Part shown: positions 1 through 7,471 of the stretch, one piece after another | Position numbering within the stretch: the first letter of the stretch is position 1 | How the letters are laid out: every line of letters begins with the position of its first letter | NCBI GenBank assembly: GCA_031271275.1 | Contig: JAISWA010000255.1 | Coordinates: 1 to 7,933 of the forward strand | Length of the DNA: 7,933 nt | Reading direction: 5' to 3' | DNA from: Clostridiales bacterium | Lineage (GTDB): Bacteria; Bacillota; Clostridia; Lachnospirales; WQUN01 | The notes under the pieces: generated by a model | Database searches by the model: none | What the model saw: the letters and a program-made list of their open reading frames with translations, nothing else | Told to the model about the DNA's origin: nothing | Made by a program: the position numbers and the translations under genes

Positions 1-1901
1 TCCGCCTGTTGGAGGGGATAAGCGGCGACTTGGTAAAAGTAAATGACCGTGACGACATCGCCCGTTGGTGGGAAGTGATCGACCGCACCGCCGGGGAAGC
101 CCTGCCTTCCGGCCGTTGGCGCTATGACAAAGAAACCGGCTGCGTAACCGTTGCGCAAGCAATTCCTTACCATGAATACACGGTAAGTTTTCTGGCGTAT
201 CTCATATGGGACCCGGTGCATATGTACAACGCCGTGGTGAACGACTGGAAAGATTTTGAGCGCCAACTTACCTTTGACGTGCGGCAGCCCCTGACGCGGG
301 AATTTTCCATGAAGCGCCTGCGCCGTTTTATAGAGGATAACCCCCATGTGGATGTGGTGCGGTTTACGACTTTCTTCCATCAGTTTACCCTTATTTTTGA
401 CGAGCTTCGCCGGGAAAAATATGTGGACTGGTACGGTTATTCCGCTTCGGTCAGTCCTTATATCCTGGAACGGTTTGAAAAAGAAGCGGGATATCCTTTC
501 CGCCCGGAATATATTATTGACGAAGGTTATTACAACAGCCAATACCGGGTTCCCTCAAAAGCGTTCAAGGATTTTATGGCTTTCCAACGCCGGGAAGTAG
601 CCGCGCTGGCAAAAGAAATGGTGGATATCTGCCACGAATACGGCAAGGAAGCGATGATGTTCCTCGGGGACCATTTCATCGGAACGGAGCCCTACATGGA
701 GGAATTCGCTTCTATCGGCATTGACGCGGTGGTGGGCAGCGTGGGCAACGGCAGCACCCTTCGGCTGATAAGCGATATCAAGGGCGCGCGTTATACGGAA
801 GGGCGGTTCCTGCCCTACTTCTTCCCGGACACTTTCCACAGCGGCGGCGACCCGGTAAAAGAGGCGAAGGAGAATTGGCTTTGCGCCCGCCGCGCTATTA
901 TGCGAAGCCCCATCGACCGCATAGGCTACGGCGGATATTTAAAACTGGCGTTGGGCTTCCCTGATTTTGTGGAATATGTGGCGCAGGTATGCGAGGAGTT
1001 CCGCGCTTTTTACGACCATGTGAAAGGCGCCGCGCCTTATTGCTTCGCTAAAGTCGCGGTGCTTAACTGTTGGGGGAAAATGCGGTCGTGGGGATGCCAT
1101 ATGGTGCATCACGCGTTGTATCAGAAGCAGAACTACAGTTACGCCGGGGTGATCGAAATCCTTTCCGGCGCGCCGGTAGACGTGCGCTTTATCAGCTTTG
1201 ACGACATACTGGCAGACGAAAGCCTGCTCTATAAATTTGACGTGGTGCTGAGCGTGGGGGGATATGACACCGCCCACACGGGCGGCGAATATTGGAATGA
1301 CGAGCGGATTGTAACCGCGGCGCGGCGATTTATCGCAAAGGGCGGGGGCTTTATCGGCGTGGGGGAACCCTCGGGCCATCAGCGGCAAGGGCGGACCTTG
1401 CAGCTCGCTTCCGCGTTGGGCGTGGAAAAAGAGAAAGGGTTTACGTTGGGCTATGACAAATATAACTGGGAAGAACAGCCCCACTTTATCACGGAGGAAA
1501 TCGCCGATACGAAAGCGATTGACTTCGGGGAAGGCTGCAAGGGTATTTTCGCCCTGGAAGGCGCGAAAGTGTTAGCCGCGCGGGACAAAGAGGTGCAGCT
1601 TGCCGCCAACGCGTATGGAAAGGGCCGCGCGGTGTACATCGGCGGGCTGCCTTACAGCGCGGAAAACGCCCGCCTGCTTCACCGGGCGATACTGTGGAGC
1701 GCGGGTAAGGAAGACCTGCTGCTGCGGTGGTTTTCACAGAACCCCCACGCAGACGTTCACGCTTACCCGAAAAACGGCCGGTACGCGGTCTGCAACAATT
1801 CCTATGAAAAACAGGAAACCACCGTATACACCGGCGACGGGAAAAGCTTCCCCCTGACGCTTGACGGCGGGGAACTGGTTTGGTTTGAGGCGGGGAACTG
1901 A
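1..1901 (+). CDS. GH112 beta-1,3-galactosyl-N-acetylhexosamine phosphorylase family enzyme (5'-truncated by window edge)
   Basis: The frame is open to the left edge (codons from base 3), so the TTG at 9 is probably internal. Known enzymes of the family have about 720-750 residues, so roughly 90-120 N-terminal residues lie outside. GH112 enzymes reversibly phosphorolyse terminal beta-galactosides (galacto-N-biose, lacto-N-biose or galactosyl-beta-1,4-rhamnose) to galactose 1-phosphate, normally in the cytoplasm. Counting the codon at 9 as residue 1, I recognise family blocks HEYTVSF (55-61), RFTTFFHQFT (118-127), DEGYYNS (171-177), GDHFIGTEP (220-228), DAVVGSVGNGSTLR (239-252), YTEGRFLPYFFPDTF (262-276) and RIGYGGYLKL (304-313). 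D221 is my candidate for the acid catalyst, by recall of the Bifidobacterium enzyme. The TIM-barrel part ends near 340, a Rossmann-like domain spans about 345-560, and a small beta domain ends the protein. No transporter or galactose-salvage gene is visible. The family call is firm; substrate cannot be assigned. Confidence 0.88.
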   Translation, partial: RLLEGISGDLVKVNDRDDIARWWEVIDRTAGEALPSGRWRYDKETGCVTVAQAIPYHEYTVSFLAYLIWDPVHMYNAVVNDWKDFERQLTFDVRQPLTREFSMKRLRRFIEDNPHVDVVRFTTFFHQFTLIFDELRREKYVDWYGYSASVSPYILERFEKEAGYPFRPEYIIDEGYYNSQYRVPSKAFKDFMAFQRREVAALAKEMVDICHEYGKEAMMFLGDHFIGTEPYMEEFASIGIDAVVGSVGNGSTLRLISDIKGARYTEGRFLPYFFPDTFHSGGDPVKEAKENWLCARRAIMRSPIDRIGYGGYLKLALGFPDFVEYVAQVCEEFRAFYDHVKGAAPYCFAKVAVLNCWGKMRSWGCHMVHHALYQKQNYSYAGVIEILSGAPVDVRFISFDDILADESLLYKFDVVLSVGGYDTAHTGGEYWNDERIVTAARRFIAKGGGFIGVGEPSGHQRQGRTLQLASALGVEKEKGFTLGYDKYNWEEQPHFITEEIADTKAIDFGEGCKGIFALEGAKVLAARDKEVQLAANAYGKGRAVYIGGLPYSAENARLLHRAILWSAGKEDLLLRWFSQNPHADVHAYPKNGRYAVCNNSYEKQETTVYTGDGKSFPLTLDGGELVWFEAGN

Positions 1902-1906
1902 AGGAG
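1901..1906 (+). promoter_or_regulatory. Ribosome binding site of murD, fixing its GTG start
   Basis: AAGGAG begins on the last base of the phosphorylase stop codon (TGA 1899-1901) and stands 8 nt before the in-frame GTG at 1915. The longer frame opening at ATG 1861 would add 18 non-conserved residues lying inside the upstream gene, and it has no comparable site. The GTG is therefore the better start. Confidence 0.8.
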
Positions 1907-1914
1907 CGTATTGG

Positions 1915-3255
1915 GTGAGCAATTTTTTCGATAAAAAAAAGGTTTTGGTCTGCGGCATGGCGAGAAGCGGGCAGTCCGCGGCGCGGCTGCTGCGCAAGCT
2001 TGGGGCCGACGTGACCGCGCAGGATTTGAAGGAAGACGTTGACTGGACCTTCCCGCCGGAGGCGGAAAATATCCATCTGTACCTGGGGAAAAACCCCGAC
2101 GCGGTGGTAGAGATGTTCGATATGTTGGTCGTAAGCCCGGGGATTCCCTTTAACATGCCGTTTATCGAAAAAGCGCGTTCCTTGAACATTCCCGTGTGGG
2201 GGGAGCTTGAACTGGCGTATTCCTGTTGTAAATGCCCCATCGTCGCCATAACCGGAACCAACGGAAAAACCACCGTTACCACGTTGGTGGGGGAAATCCT
2301 GCGGAAAAAAAATCCGCAAACCCTTGTGGCGGGCAATATCGGAATACCTTTCACCGACCGGGTGACGGAACTGACGCCGGAATCGCTGGCGGTGCTTGAA
2401 GTAAGCAGCTTTCAACTGGAAACCGCCCATAATTTTAAACCGGCGGTGGCGGCGGTGCTGAATTTGACCCCCGACCATCTGAACCGGCACAAAACAATGG
2501 AGCATTACCGCGCGTTGAAAGAGCGCGTTTTTATCAACCAACAGCCGGGCGACGCGGCGGTGCTTAACTATGACGACCCCTGTTGCCGTTTGATGAAACC
2601 GCCGGGTCGCGCGATTTTTTTCAGCGAAAAGGAACGGCTTGAGGAGGGCGTATTCCTCGACGGGAATTTTATCCGCGCCAGGCTTGACGGGATTGACGAG
2701 CGCATAATCGAAATTTCCGAAACCCGGGTGCTGACCGAAAACGCCCTTGCCGCCGCCGCGATAGCGCTGCTTTCCGGCGCGTCCGTCACGGACGTGTCCG
2801 AAACGCTGAAAAATTTCAAGGGCGTCGAGCACCGCATAGAATATGTCGGTGAGTACAACGGTGTGGCGTATTACAACGACTCGAAGGCGACCAACGCCGA
2901 CGCCGCAATCAAAGGGCTTTCCGCCATGCGCCGCCCCGTGGTGCTGATAGGCGGGGGGTATGACAAGCAAGTGACTTTTGACGGGTGGGTCGGGATGTTC
3001 AAAGGCAGGGTAAAATTTTTAGTCGTCATGGGCCAGACCGCAGGGCAGATAATTGAAACCTGCCGGGCGTTTTCCTTTGAGGACTTCGACCGCGTCAATT
3101 CCCTGCGCGACGCGGTGACGTTGGCGGCGGCTCACGCGAAGCCGGGCGACTGCGTGCTGCTTTCTCCCGCTTGCGCCAGTTGGGACATGTTTGACAATTT
3201 CGAGCAGCGCGGGCAGCTTTTTAAACAGTTCGCCCGGGAAATAAACGCGCAATAA
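1915..3255 (+). CDS. murD: UDP-N-acetylmuramoyl-L-alanine--D-glutamate ligase
   Basis: Cytoplasmic Mur ligase that uses ATP to join D-glutamate to UDP-MurNAc-L-Ala, the second amino acid of the peptidoglycan stem peptide. From the GTG start it has 446 residues, normal for MurD. The N-terminal UDP-binding domain shows GMARSGQSAARLL (14-26) and SPG (74-76). The central ATPase domain has the P-loop GTNGKTT (114-120), LEVSSFQLE (161-169) and LNLTPDHLNRH (182-192). K202 in the YRALKERV stretch is the likely carbamylated lysine. The C-terminal domain has HRIE (306-309), NDSKATN (321-327), GGGYDK (346-351) and LLSPACASWDMFDNFEQRG (415-433), the last typical of MurD. It follows the phosphorylase gene by 13 nt and precedes ftsW by 30 nt, so co-transcription is likely. 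The murD-ftsW order matches classical division/cell-wall clusters. Confidence 0.97.
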   Translation: MSNFFDKKKVLVCGMARSGQSAARLLRKLGADVTAQDLKEDVDWTFPPEAENIHLYLGKNPDAVVEMFDMLVVSPGIPFNMPFIEKARSLNIPVWGELELAYSCCKCPIVAITGTNGKTTVTTLVGEILRKKNPQTLVAGNIGIPFTDRVTELTPESLAVLEVSSFQLETAHNFKPAVAAVLNLTPDHLNRHKTMEHYRALKERVFINQQPGDAAVLNYDDPCCRLMKPPGRAIFFSEKERLEEGVFLDGNFIRARLDGIDERIIEISETRVLTENALAAAAIALLSGASVTDVSETLKNFKGVEHRIEYVGEYNGVAYYNDSKATNADAAIKGLSAMRRPVVLIGGGYDKQVTFDGWVGMFKGRVKFLVVMGQTAGQIIETCRAFSFEDFDRVNSLRDAVTLAAAHAKPGDCVLLSPACASWDMFDNFEQRGQLFKQFAREINAQ

Positions 3256-3272
3256 AGCGCGCGCCATTAGAA

Positions 3273-3279
3273 AGGAAGG
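3273..3279 (+). promoter_or_regulatory. Ribosome binding site of ftsW
   Basis: AGGAAGG lies 6 nt before the ATG at 3286. It supports that start over the internal ATG at 3364, just before the first membrane segment, which has no purine-rich site ahead of it. Confidence 0.7.
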
Positions 3280-3285
3280 GTTCGT

Positions 3286-4467
3286 ATGACCTCTGAAGCC
3301 GTGGGCAGCCAGCAGCGCCCGCCCCGCGTCAAACCCGCGCAGAGCGTAATCGCGGTCAACTCCATGGATTACACCATATATTTGGTGGTGGTAATACTTA
3401 CGCTTATCGGCGTCGTGATGGTTTTCTCGGCTAACTACCTTACCGCCGCCACCTCCGCCGCCTCCAACTATGACACCTTTTACCTTCTAAAGCGCAACGC
3501 GGTTCTTGCCGTAGGCGGTTTTATCGCCATGAATGTAATCGCGAACATCAATTACAGGATTATACAGCGGCTTTCCATTGTCATTTACATGATAACCATC
3601 GGCTTGATGGCGCTTGTCATCGTAATCGGTATTTCAAGCCACGGCGCGACCCGTTGGATTCCCCTTCCGATTCCGGGAATCAACCAGTTCCAGCCTTCCG
3701 AACTCGCCAAGCCCGCGTTGGTTTTTATGCTCGCCTTCATACTGCACCGCAACCCGGACTTCCTAAAGGCGTGGCCCGGTTTCCTTTTTTGTGTGGGCGT
3801 TGTCGGCGTTATGGCAGGGATGTCCATCGGCGGCAGCTTCAGCTCGGCGATTATTTTGGCGGTGATAGGCATAGGAATGCTTTTTATCGCGAGCAAACAT
3901 ATTTTGCGGTTTATCGTTTTGGGCGGGCTTGGGGCGGGCGCGGTCACCGCGTACCTCGCGCTGCAGGACTTGTTCGGGCTTGAGGACTTCCGGGGCGGGC
4001 GCTTCGACGCGTGGCTTGACCCGTGGAAAGACCCGTCAGGCGACGGCTTCCAAATCATTCAATCCTGGTACGCCATCGCCTCCGGCGGGATGTTCGGGCT
4101 TGGCATCGGGCAGAGCCGGCAGAAAAGTTTTTTGCCAGAACCCCACAACGATTACATATTCGCGATTATCTGCGAGGAACTGGGGCTTATCGGCGCGGCA
4201 ATCGTGCTGCTGCTGTTCGGGATTTTAATCTGGCGCGGCATACGCGTGGCGATGAACGCCACGGACACTTTCGGCGCGTTGGCAGCCACCGGAATCACCC
4301 TGACCATCGCGAGCCAGGTTTTAATCAACGTGGCCGTCGTAACCAACACGATACCCGCCACGGGCATTACGCTTCCGTTTATCAGCTACGGCGGGACTTC
4401 GCTGCTGATAAGCATGGCGATGATGGGCGTGCTGCTTAACATTTCAAGATATTCGAAGGAACAGTGA
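3286..4467 (+). CDS. ftsW: SEDS-family septal peptidoglycan glycosyltransferase FtsW
   Basis: Polytopic membrane protein of 393 residues. SEDS proteins polymerise lipid II into glycan strands with a partner class B PBP; FtsW does so at the division septum. A basic cytoplasmic tail of about 26 residues precedes the first hydrophobic segment (about 29-48), and around ten membrane segments are apparent. Family blocks are GATRWIPLP (120-128), FQPSELAKP (135-143), DPWKDPSGDGFQIIQS (245-260, with D249 as the likely catalytic aspartate by alignment to E. coli FtsW), GLGIGQSRQK (271-280), PEPHNDYIFAIICEELG (284-300) and TGITLPFISYGGTSL (359-373). The usual (E/Q)PD-x-G-T/S block in the middle of the protein reads GGSFSSA here (182-188). 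SpoVE and RodA are paralogues that sequence alone does not fully exclude, but position after murD favours FtsW. pyrC follows after 3 nt. Confidence 0.92.
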   Translation: MTSEAVGSQQRPPRVKPAQSVIAVNSMDYTIYLVVVILTLIGVVMVFSANYLTAATSAASNYDTFYLLKRNAVLAVGGFIAMNVIANINYRIIQRLSIVIYMITIGLMALVIVIGISSHGATRWIPLPIPGINQFQPSELAKPALVFMLAFILHRNPDFLKAWPGFLFCVGVVGVMAGMSIGGSFSSAIILAVIGIGMLFIASKHILRFIVLGGLGAGAVTAYLALQDLFGLEDFRGGRFDAWLDPWKDPSGDGFQIIQSWYAIASGGMFGLGIGQSRQKSFLPEPHNDYIFAIICEELGLIGAAIVLLLFGILIWRGIRVAMNATDTFGALAATGITLTIASQVLINVAVVTNTIPATGITLPFISYGGTSLLISMAMMGVLLNISRYSKEQ

Positions 4468-4470
4468 AGA

Positions 4471-5763
4471 ATGGGCGTTTTGATAAAGAACGGACGGGTA
4501 ATTGACCCGGCGAACAGTGTGGACAGGCTGTGCGATTTATTCGCGGCGGAAGGAAAAATTCAGGCGGCGGGGGAAAATTTGCCGGCGCGCCCGGATGATC
4601 AGGTAATCGACGCGGAGGACTGTTGGGTGGTTCCGGGTTTAATTGATTTGCATACCCATCTGCGCGACCCGTGGAACGCCCCGCCGTATAAGGAAACTAT
4701 CGCCACCGGAACGTTGGCGGCGGCGGCGGGCGGGTTCACCACGGTGTGCTGTATGCCCAACACTTTGCCCTACGCGGATTCCCCGGAAGTCGTGCGTTAC
4801 ATAACCGAACGCGCCTCGGAAACGGAGCGTGTCCGCGTTTTGCCCGTGGCGGGAATCACCAAGGGGCAGTTGGGCGGCGCCCTTGCGCCGATGACGGAGC
4901 TTGCCGCCGCGGGGGCTTGCGCGTTCAGCGAGGACGGGAGGAGCGTCGCGGACGAAAACCTGATGCGGGAAGCGCTGAAACGCGCCGCCGCGCTATGCGT
5001 GCCGGTGTTCGCCCACTGCGAGGACGTGGGGATGATTATAAGCGGCGCTTCCGTACACGACGGGATTGCGGCGCGGCGGTTCGGTTTGGCGGGGATTTCT
5101 TCCCGGTCGGAATTTTCGGTGGTGCGCAGGGATTGCGCCCTCGCGGCGGAAACCGGCGCGCGGCTGCATATCTGCCATGTGAGCGCGGCGGAGTCGGTGG
5201 AAATAATTCGCGAGGCGGTACGAAAACAATCCGCCGGTCGCCGTTCAATCACCGCAGAAGTCTGCCCCCATCATTTCGCGTTCTGCGACGGGGATATATC
5301 CGACGACGGGAAGTTTAAGATGAACCCCCCGCTGCGTTCCCGCGCGGACAGGGACGCGCTGTTGGAGGGGTTGCGCGACGGAACCCTCAATATAATCGCC
5401 ACCGACCACGCGCCCCATTTGGCGGAAGAAAAAAGCCGGGGGCTTTCGGGCTCGGCTTTCGGGGTAGTGGGTCTGGAAACCGCCGTCGGCGCGGGGGTAA
5501 CTTACCTGGTACGCGCCGGGGTCATGGGCGTTTCCGATTGGGTGGCTGCCATGACCGTAAGCCCCGCCCGTGTGCTCGGAATAGAAGGCGGAACGCTGAG
5601 CGAAGGCTCGGCGGCGGATATTACGATTATTAACCCGGACGCGCGGTACAGGGTGGACGCGGGAAAATTTTTTTCACTGGGAAAAAGCACGCCCTTTGAC
5701 GGGACGGAACTGTGGGGGAAAGTAACGCATACGATATGTAATGGCAAAGTGGTGTATAGATAA
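4471..5763 (+). CDS. pyrC: Dihydroorotase, class I
   Basis: Cytoplasmic zinc amidohydrolase of 430 residues, the usual size for class I. It interconverts N-carbamoyl-L-aspartate and L-dihydroorotate, the third step of de novo pyrimidine synthesis. An N-terminal beta segment (IKNGRVIDP) precedes the barrel. Expected active-site residues are all present: H61 and H63 of the HxH metal pair, R65, N97 in MPNT, D155 in FSEDG as bridging metal ligand, H182 in FAHCED, H236 in ICHVSAAE and catalytic D312 in TDHAPH. SGSAFGVVGLETA (327-339) is also typical. Loop 66-75 departs from the usual HLREPG-type sequence but keeps KE. The C-terminus returns to the small beta domain (ADITIINP). A recognisable AAGGA lies 10 nt before the ATG, a little far, and the 3-nt gap to ftsW suggests translational coupling. 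No other pyr gene is visible. Related hydantoinases or allantoinases are less likely. Confidence 0.93.
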   Translation: MGVLIKNGRVIDPANSVDRLCDLFAAEGKIQAAGENLPARPDDQVIDAEDCWVVPGLIDLHTHLRDPWNAPPYKETIATGTLAAAAGGFTTVCCMPNTLPYADSPEVVRYITERASETERVRVLPVAGITKGQLGGALAPMTELAAAGACAFSEDGRSVADENLMREALKRAAALCVPVFAHCEDVGMIISGASVHDGIAARRFGLAGISSRSEFSVVRRDCALAAETGARLHICHVSAAESVEIIREAVRKQSAGRRSITAEVCPHHFAFCDGDISDDGKFKMNPPLRSRADRDALLEGLRDGTLNIIATDHAPHLAEEKSRGLSGSAFGVVGLETAVGAGVTYLVRAGVMGVSDWVAAMTVSPARVLGIEGGTLSEGSAADITIINPDARYRVDAGKFFSLGKSTPFDGTELWGKVTHTICNGKVVYR

Positions 5764-5771
5764 GGCGTGTC

Positions 5772-6818
5772 TTAAAACAAATCCATCTGCTCGTTGACCG
5801 CCGGTTCGCTCGGCATCGGCAGCCCGAGGTGTTGGTACCCCAACCGCGTGACCATACGCCCGCGGGGGGTGCGCTGTATAAACCCGAGCTGCAGCAGATA
5901 CGGCTCCGCCACGTCCTCAAGGGTGCCGGATTCCTCGTCAATACTTGCCGCCAAGGTCTCAAGCCCTACCGGTCCGCCGCCGAATTTTTCAATAATCGCC
6001 CGCAAGATTTTTTTGTCCACCGCGTCCAGTCCCATCAAGTCGATTTCCAACCGGTCGAGGGACGCTTTGGCGACTTCCCCGGTAATAACCCCGTCGTACT
6101 GCACCTGCGCGAAATCCCGCACGCGCTTGAGCAGCCGGTTTGCCACGCGGGGCGTCCCCCGGGAACGGCGGGCGATTTCCTCCGCCCCGGCTTCGGTAAG
6201 TTCCACCGCGAGGACGCTTGCCGAGCGGGTTAGAATTTTTTTAAGGTCGGCGGCGCTGTAGGGTTCCAAATGGTGCACCACGCCGAAGCGGTCGCGCAGC
6301 GGCGCGGTCAGCAGCCCGATGCGCGTCGTCGCGCCGATTAGCGTAAACCTGGGCAAATCGAGGCGGATGCTTTTCGCGGCGGGGCCTTTGCCGATGACGA
6401 TGTCGAGCACAAAATCCTCCATGGCGGGGTAGAGTATTTCCTCTATGGCGCGGTTGAGGCGGTGGATTTCGTCGATGAAAAGGAAGTCGCCCTCGTTCAT
6501 GTCGTTGAGTATCGCCGCCATGTCGCCGGGGCGCTCAATCGCGGGGCCTGCCGTAACGCGCAGCCGCGCCCCCATTTCGGAAGCGATGATATTGGAAAGC
6601 GTCGTCTTTCCAAGCCCCGGCTGCCCGTAAAGCAGCACATGGTCCAACGTTTCGCCCCTGCCTTTCGCCGCCGCGATAAACACCTGCATGTTGTGTTTGA
6701 CTTTTTCCTGCCCGATATACTCGTCGAAACGCCCGGGCCGCAGCTTTTGCTCAATTTCCTCGTCGTCTTCGCGCCGGAAGTCGCGCTCCGTCACGCCGTT
6801 ATAATCATTTTCCGCCAT
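5772..6818 (-). CDS. ruvB: Holliday junction branch migration ATPase RuvB
   Basis: AAA+ motor of the RuvAB complex; hexameric rings pump DNA through a RuvA-bound Holliday junction during recombination and fork repair. It has 348 residues, within the family norm. Motifs in order are Walker A GQPGLGKT (65-72), the RPGDMAAIL block (96-104), Walker B FLFIDEIHRL (112-121), sensor 1 GATTR (162-166), the LRDRFG block with arginine finger R175, sensor 2 GTPRVANRLL (221-230), and a C-terminal winged-helix domain (about 260-335) containing GGGPVG and RTPRGR. The second residue of the P-loop is Gln where Pro is common, which should be tolerated. GGAG ends 5 nt before the ATG. ruvA lies 18 nt upstream on the same strand, so the two are presumably co-transcribed. 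The gene converges on pyrC with 8 nt between the stop codons. Confidence 0.97.
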   Translation of the reverse strand: MAENDYNGVTERDFRREDDEEIEQKLRPGRFDEYIGQEKVKHNMQVFIAAAKGRGETLDHVLLYGQPGLGKTTLSNIIASEMGARLRVTAGPAIERPGDMAAILNDMNEGDFLFIDEIHRLNRAIEEILYPAMEDFVLDIVIGKGPAAKSIRLDLPRFTLIGATTRIGLLTAPLRDRFGVVHHLEPYSAADLKKILTRSASVLAVELTEAGAEEIARRSRGTPRVANRLLKRVRDFAQVQYDGVITGEVAKASLDRLEIDLMGLDAVDKKILRAIIEKFGGGPVGLETLAASIDEESGTLEDVAEPYLLQLGFIQRTPRGRMVTRLGYQHLGLPMPSEPAVNEQMDLF

Positions 6819-6836
6819 AACCGCTCCGTAACTGTT

Positions 6837-7445
6837 TTATGTAGTATGTAATTTTTTAAGCGAGAGCCGGATGATTTGCTCCGTGCTCATCCCTTCTTCC
6901 GCGGTTTCGAGCACCGCCTTGTAGCTTTCCGCGCGGCTGTAACCCAATACCAACAGCGCGTCGAGGGCGTCTTTTTTTTCGCTTGCCACGGAACCGGCAT
7001 AAATATCCGCCGAAACCGCCGCGCCGCTTTCCGGTGCTTCCTGCGTTTTTATTTTATCCCGCAATTCCAACGCGATGCGCTGCGCGGTCTTTCTGCCGAC
7101 GCCGGGCGCTTTGCTTAACGCCGCCGCGTCGTCCGCGATAATCGCCATCATTACCTGCGCGGGCGTAAGCGTCGCGAGAATCGCCGTCGCGACCTTCGGC
7201 CCGATTCCCGAAACGGAAATCAGCAGCGTAAACAAACGGACTTCCTCCTGCGTGAGGAAACCGTGCAGCGAAACGCCGTCCTCTTTCACATTCATATACG
7301 TGAACAGCTTTACTTCCTGCCCCCGGGAAGGAAGCCGGCTTGCGGTCGCCGGGGAAATATGAACGAGATAACCGATGCCGTGTACGTCAACTATCGCGGC
7401 TTGGTCGAGCGTTTGCTCGAAAATTCCCTTTATGTACGCAATCAT
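6837..7445 (-). CDS. ruvA: Holliday junction branch migration protein RuvA
   Basis: RuvA binds four-way junctions as a tetramer and loads RuvB rings on opposite arms. The protein has 202 residues, the usual length, and starts MIAYIKG as the family does. Domain I is an OB fold (1-62) with the acidic pin at E55 and D56, the same positions as in E. coli RuvA. Domain II has two helix-hairpin-helix motifs, at VSGIGPKVA (78-86) and APGVGRKTAQRIALELRDK (113-131). A variable linker covers about 134-155, and domain III, which contacts RuvB, covers about 156-200. An in-frame ATG 63 nt upstream would include the promoter and is rejected in favour of the ATG at 7445, which has AAGGAG 6 nt before it. No ruvC lies upstream, where the tRNA genes sit. 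Confidence 0.97.
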   Translation of the reverse strand: MIAYIKGIFEQTLDQAAIVDVHGIGYLVHISPATASRLPSRGQEVKLFTYMNVKEDGVSLHGFLTQEEVRLFTLLISVSGIGPKVATAILATLTPAQVMMAIIADDAAALSKAPGVGRKTAQRIALELRDKIKTQEAPESGAAVSADIYAGSVASEKKDALDALLVLGYSRAESYKAVLETAEEGMSTEQIIRLSLKKLHTT

Positions 7446-7451
7446 AACGCG

Positions 7452-7457
7452 CTCCTT
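7452..7457 (-). promoter_or_regulatory. Ribosome binding site of ruvA, fixing its start
   Basis: AAGGAG on the minus strand lies 6 nt before the ATG at 7445. It selects this start over the in-frame ATG at 7508, which would place the predicted promoter inside the coding region. Confidence 0.8.
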
Positions 7458-7471
7458 AGTATTACGTATGT

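Noticed and set aside
1861..1914. Longer N-terminus for MurD starting at ATG 1861
   Set aside because: The extra 18 residues lie inside the phosphorylase gene, are not MurD-like, and lack a good ribosome binding site; GTG 1915 has AAGGAG at 8 nt.
1923..1940. T6 and A8 tracts at the start of murD as a hairpin or programmed frameshift site
   Set aside because: The A8-G tract simply encodes part of an Asp-Lys-Lys-Lys run, the frame continues normally into conserved MurD motifs, and no stimulatory structure or alternative-frame product is apparent.
2301..2317. GCGGA / TCCGC stem with a poly-A loop inside murD
   Set aside because: Only 5 bp, within conserved coding sequence, with no T-tract after it; likely chance.
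1489..2970. 493-codon open frame on the minus strand across the phosphorylase/murD junction
   Set aside because: It is antisense to two clearly conserved genes, shows no recognisable domain, has a low-complexity His/Arg/Gly-rich composition, and is explained by GC-biased codon positions that remove stops in the opposite frame.
3246..3261. CGCGC / GCGCG hairpin spanning the murD stop codon as a terminator
   Set aside because: The stem is 5 bp and is not followed by a T-tract; ftsW follows at once with a good ribosome binding site, so read-through is expected.
4746..5318. 190-codon alternative plus-strand frame inside pyrC
   Set aside because: It lies wholly within the dihydroorotase active-site coding region, is Arg/Gly-rich without domains, and is a frame shadow of a GC-rich gene.
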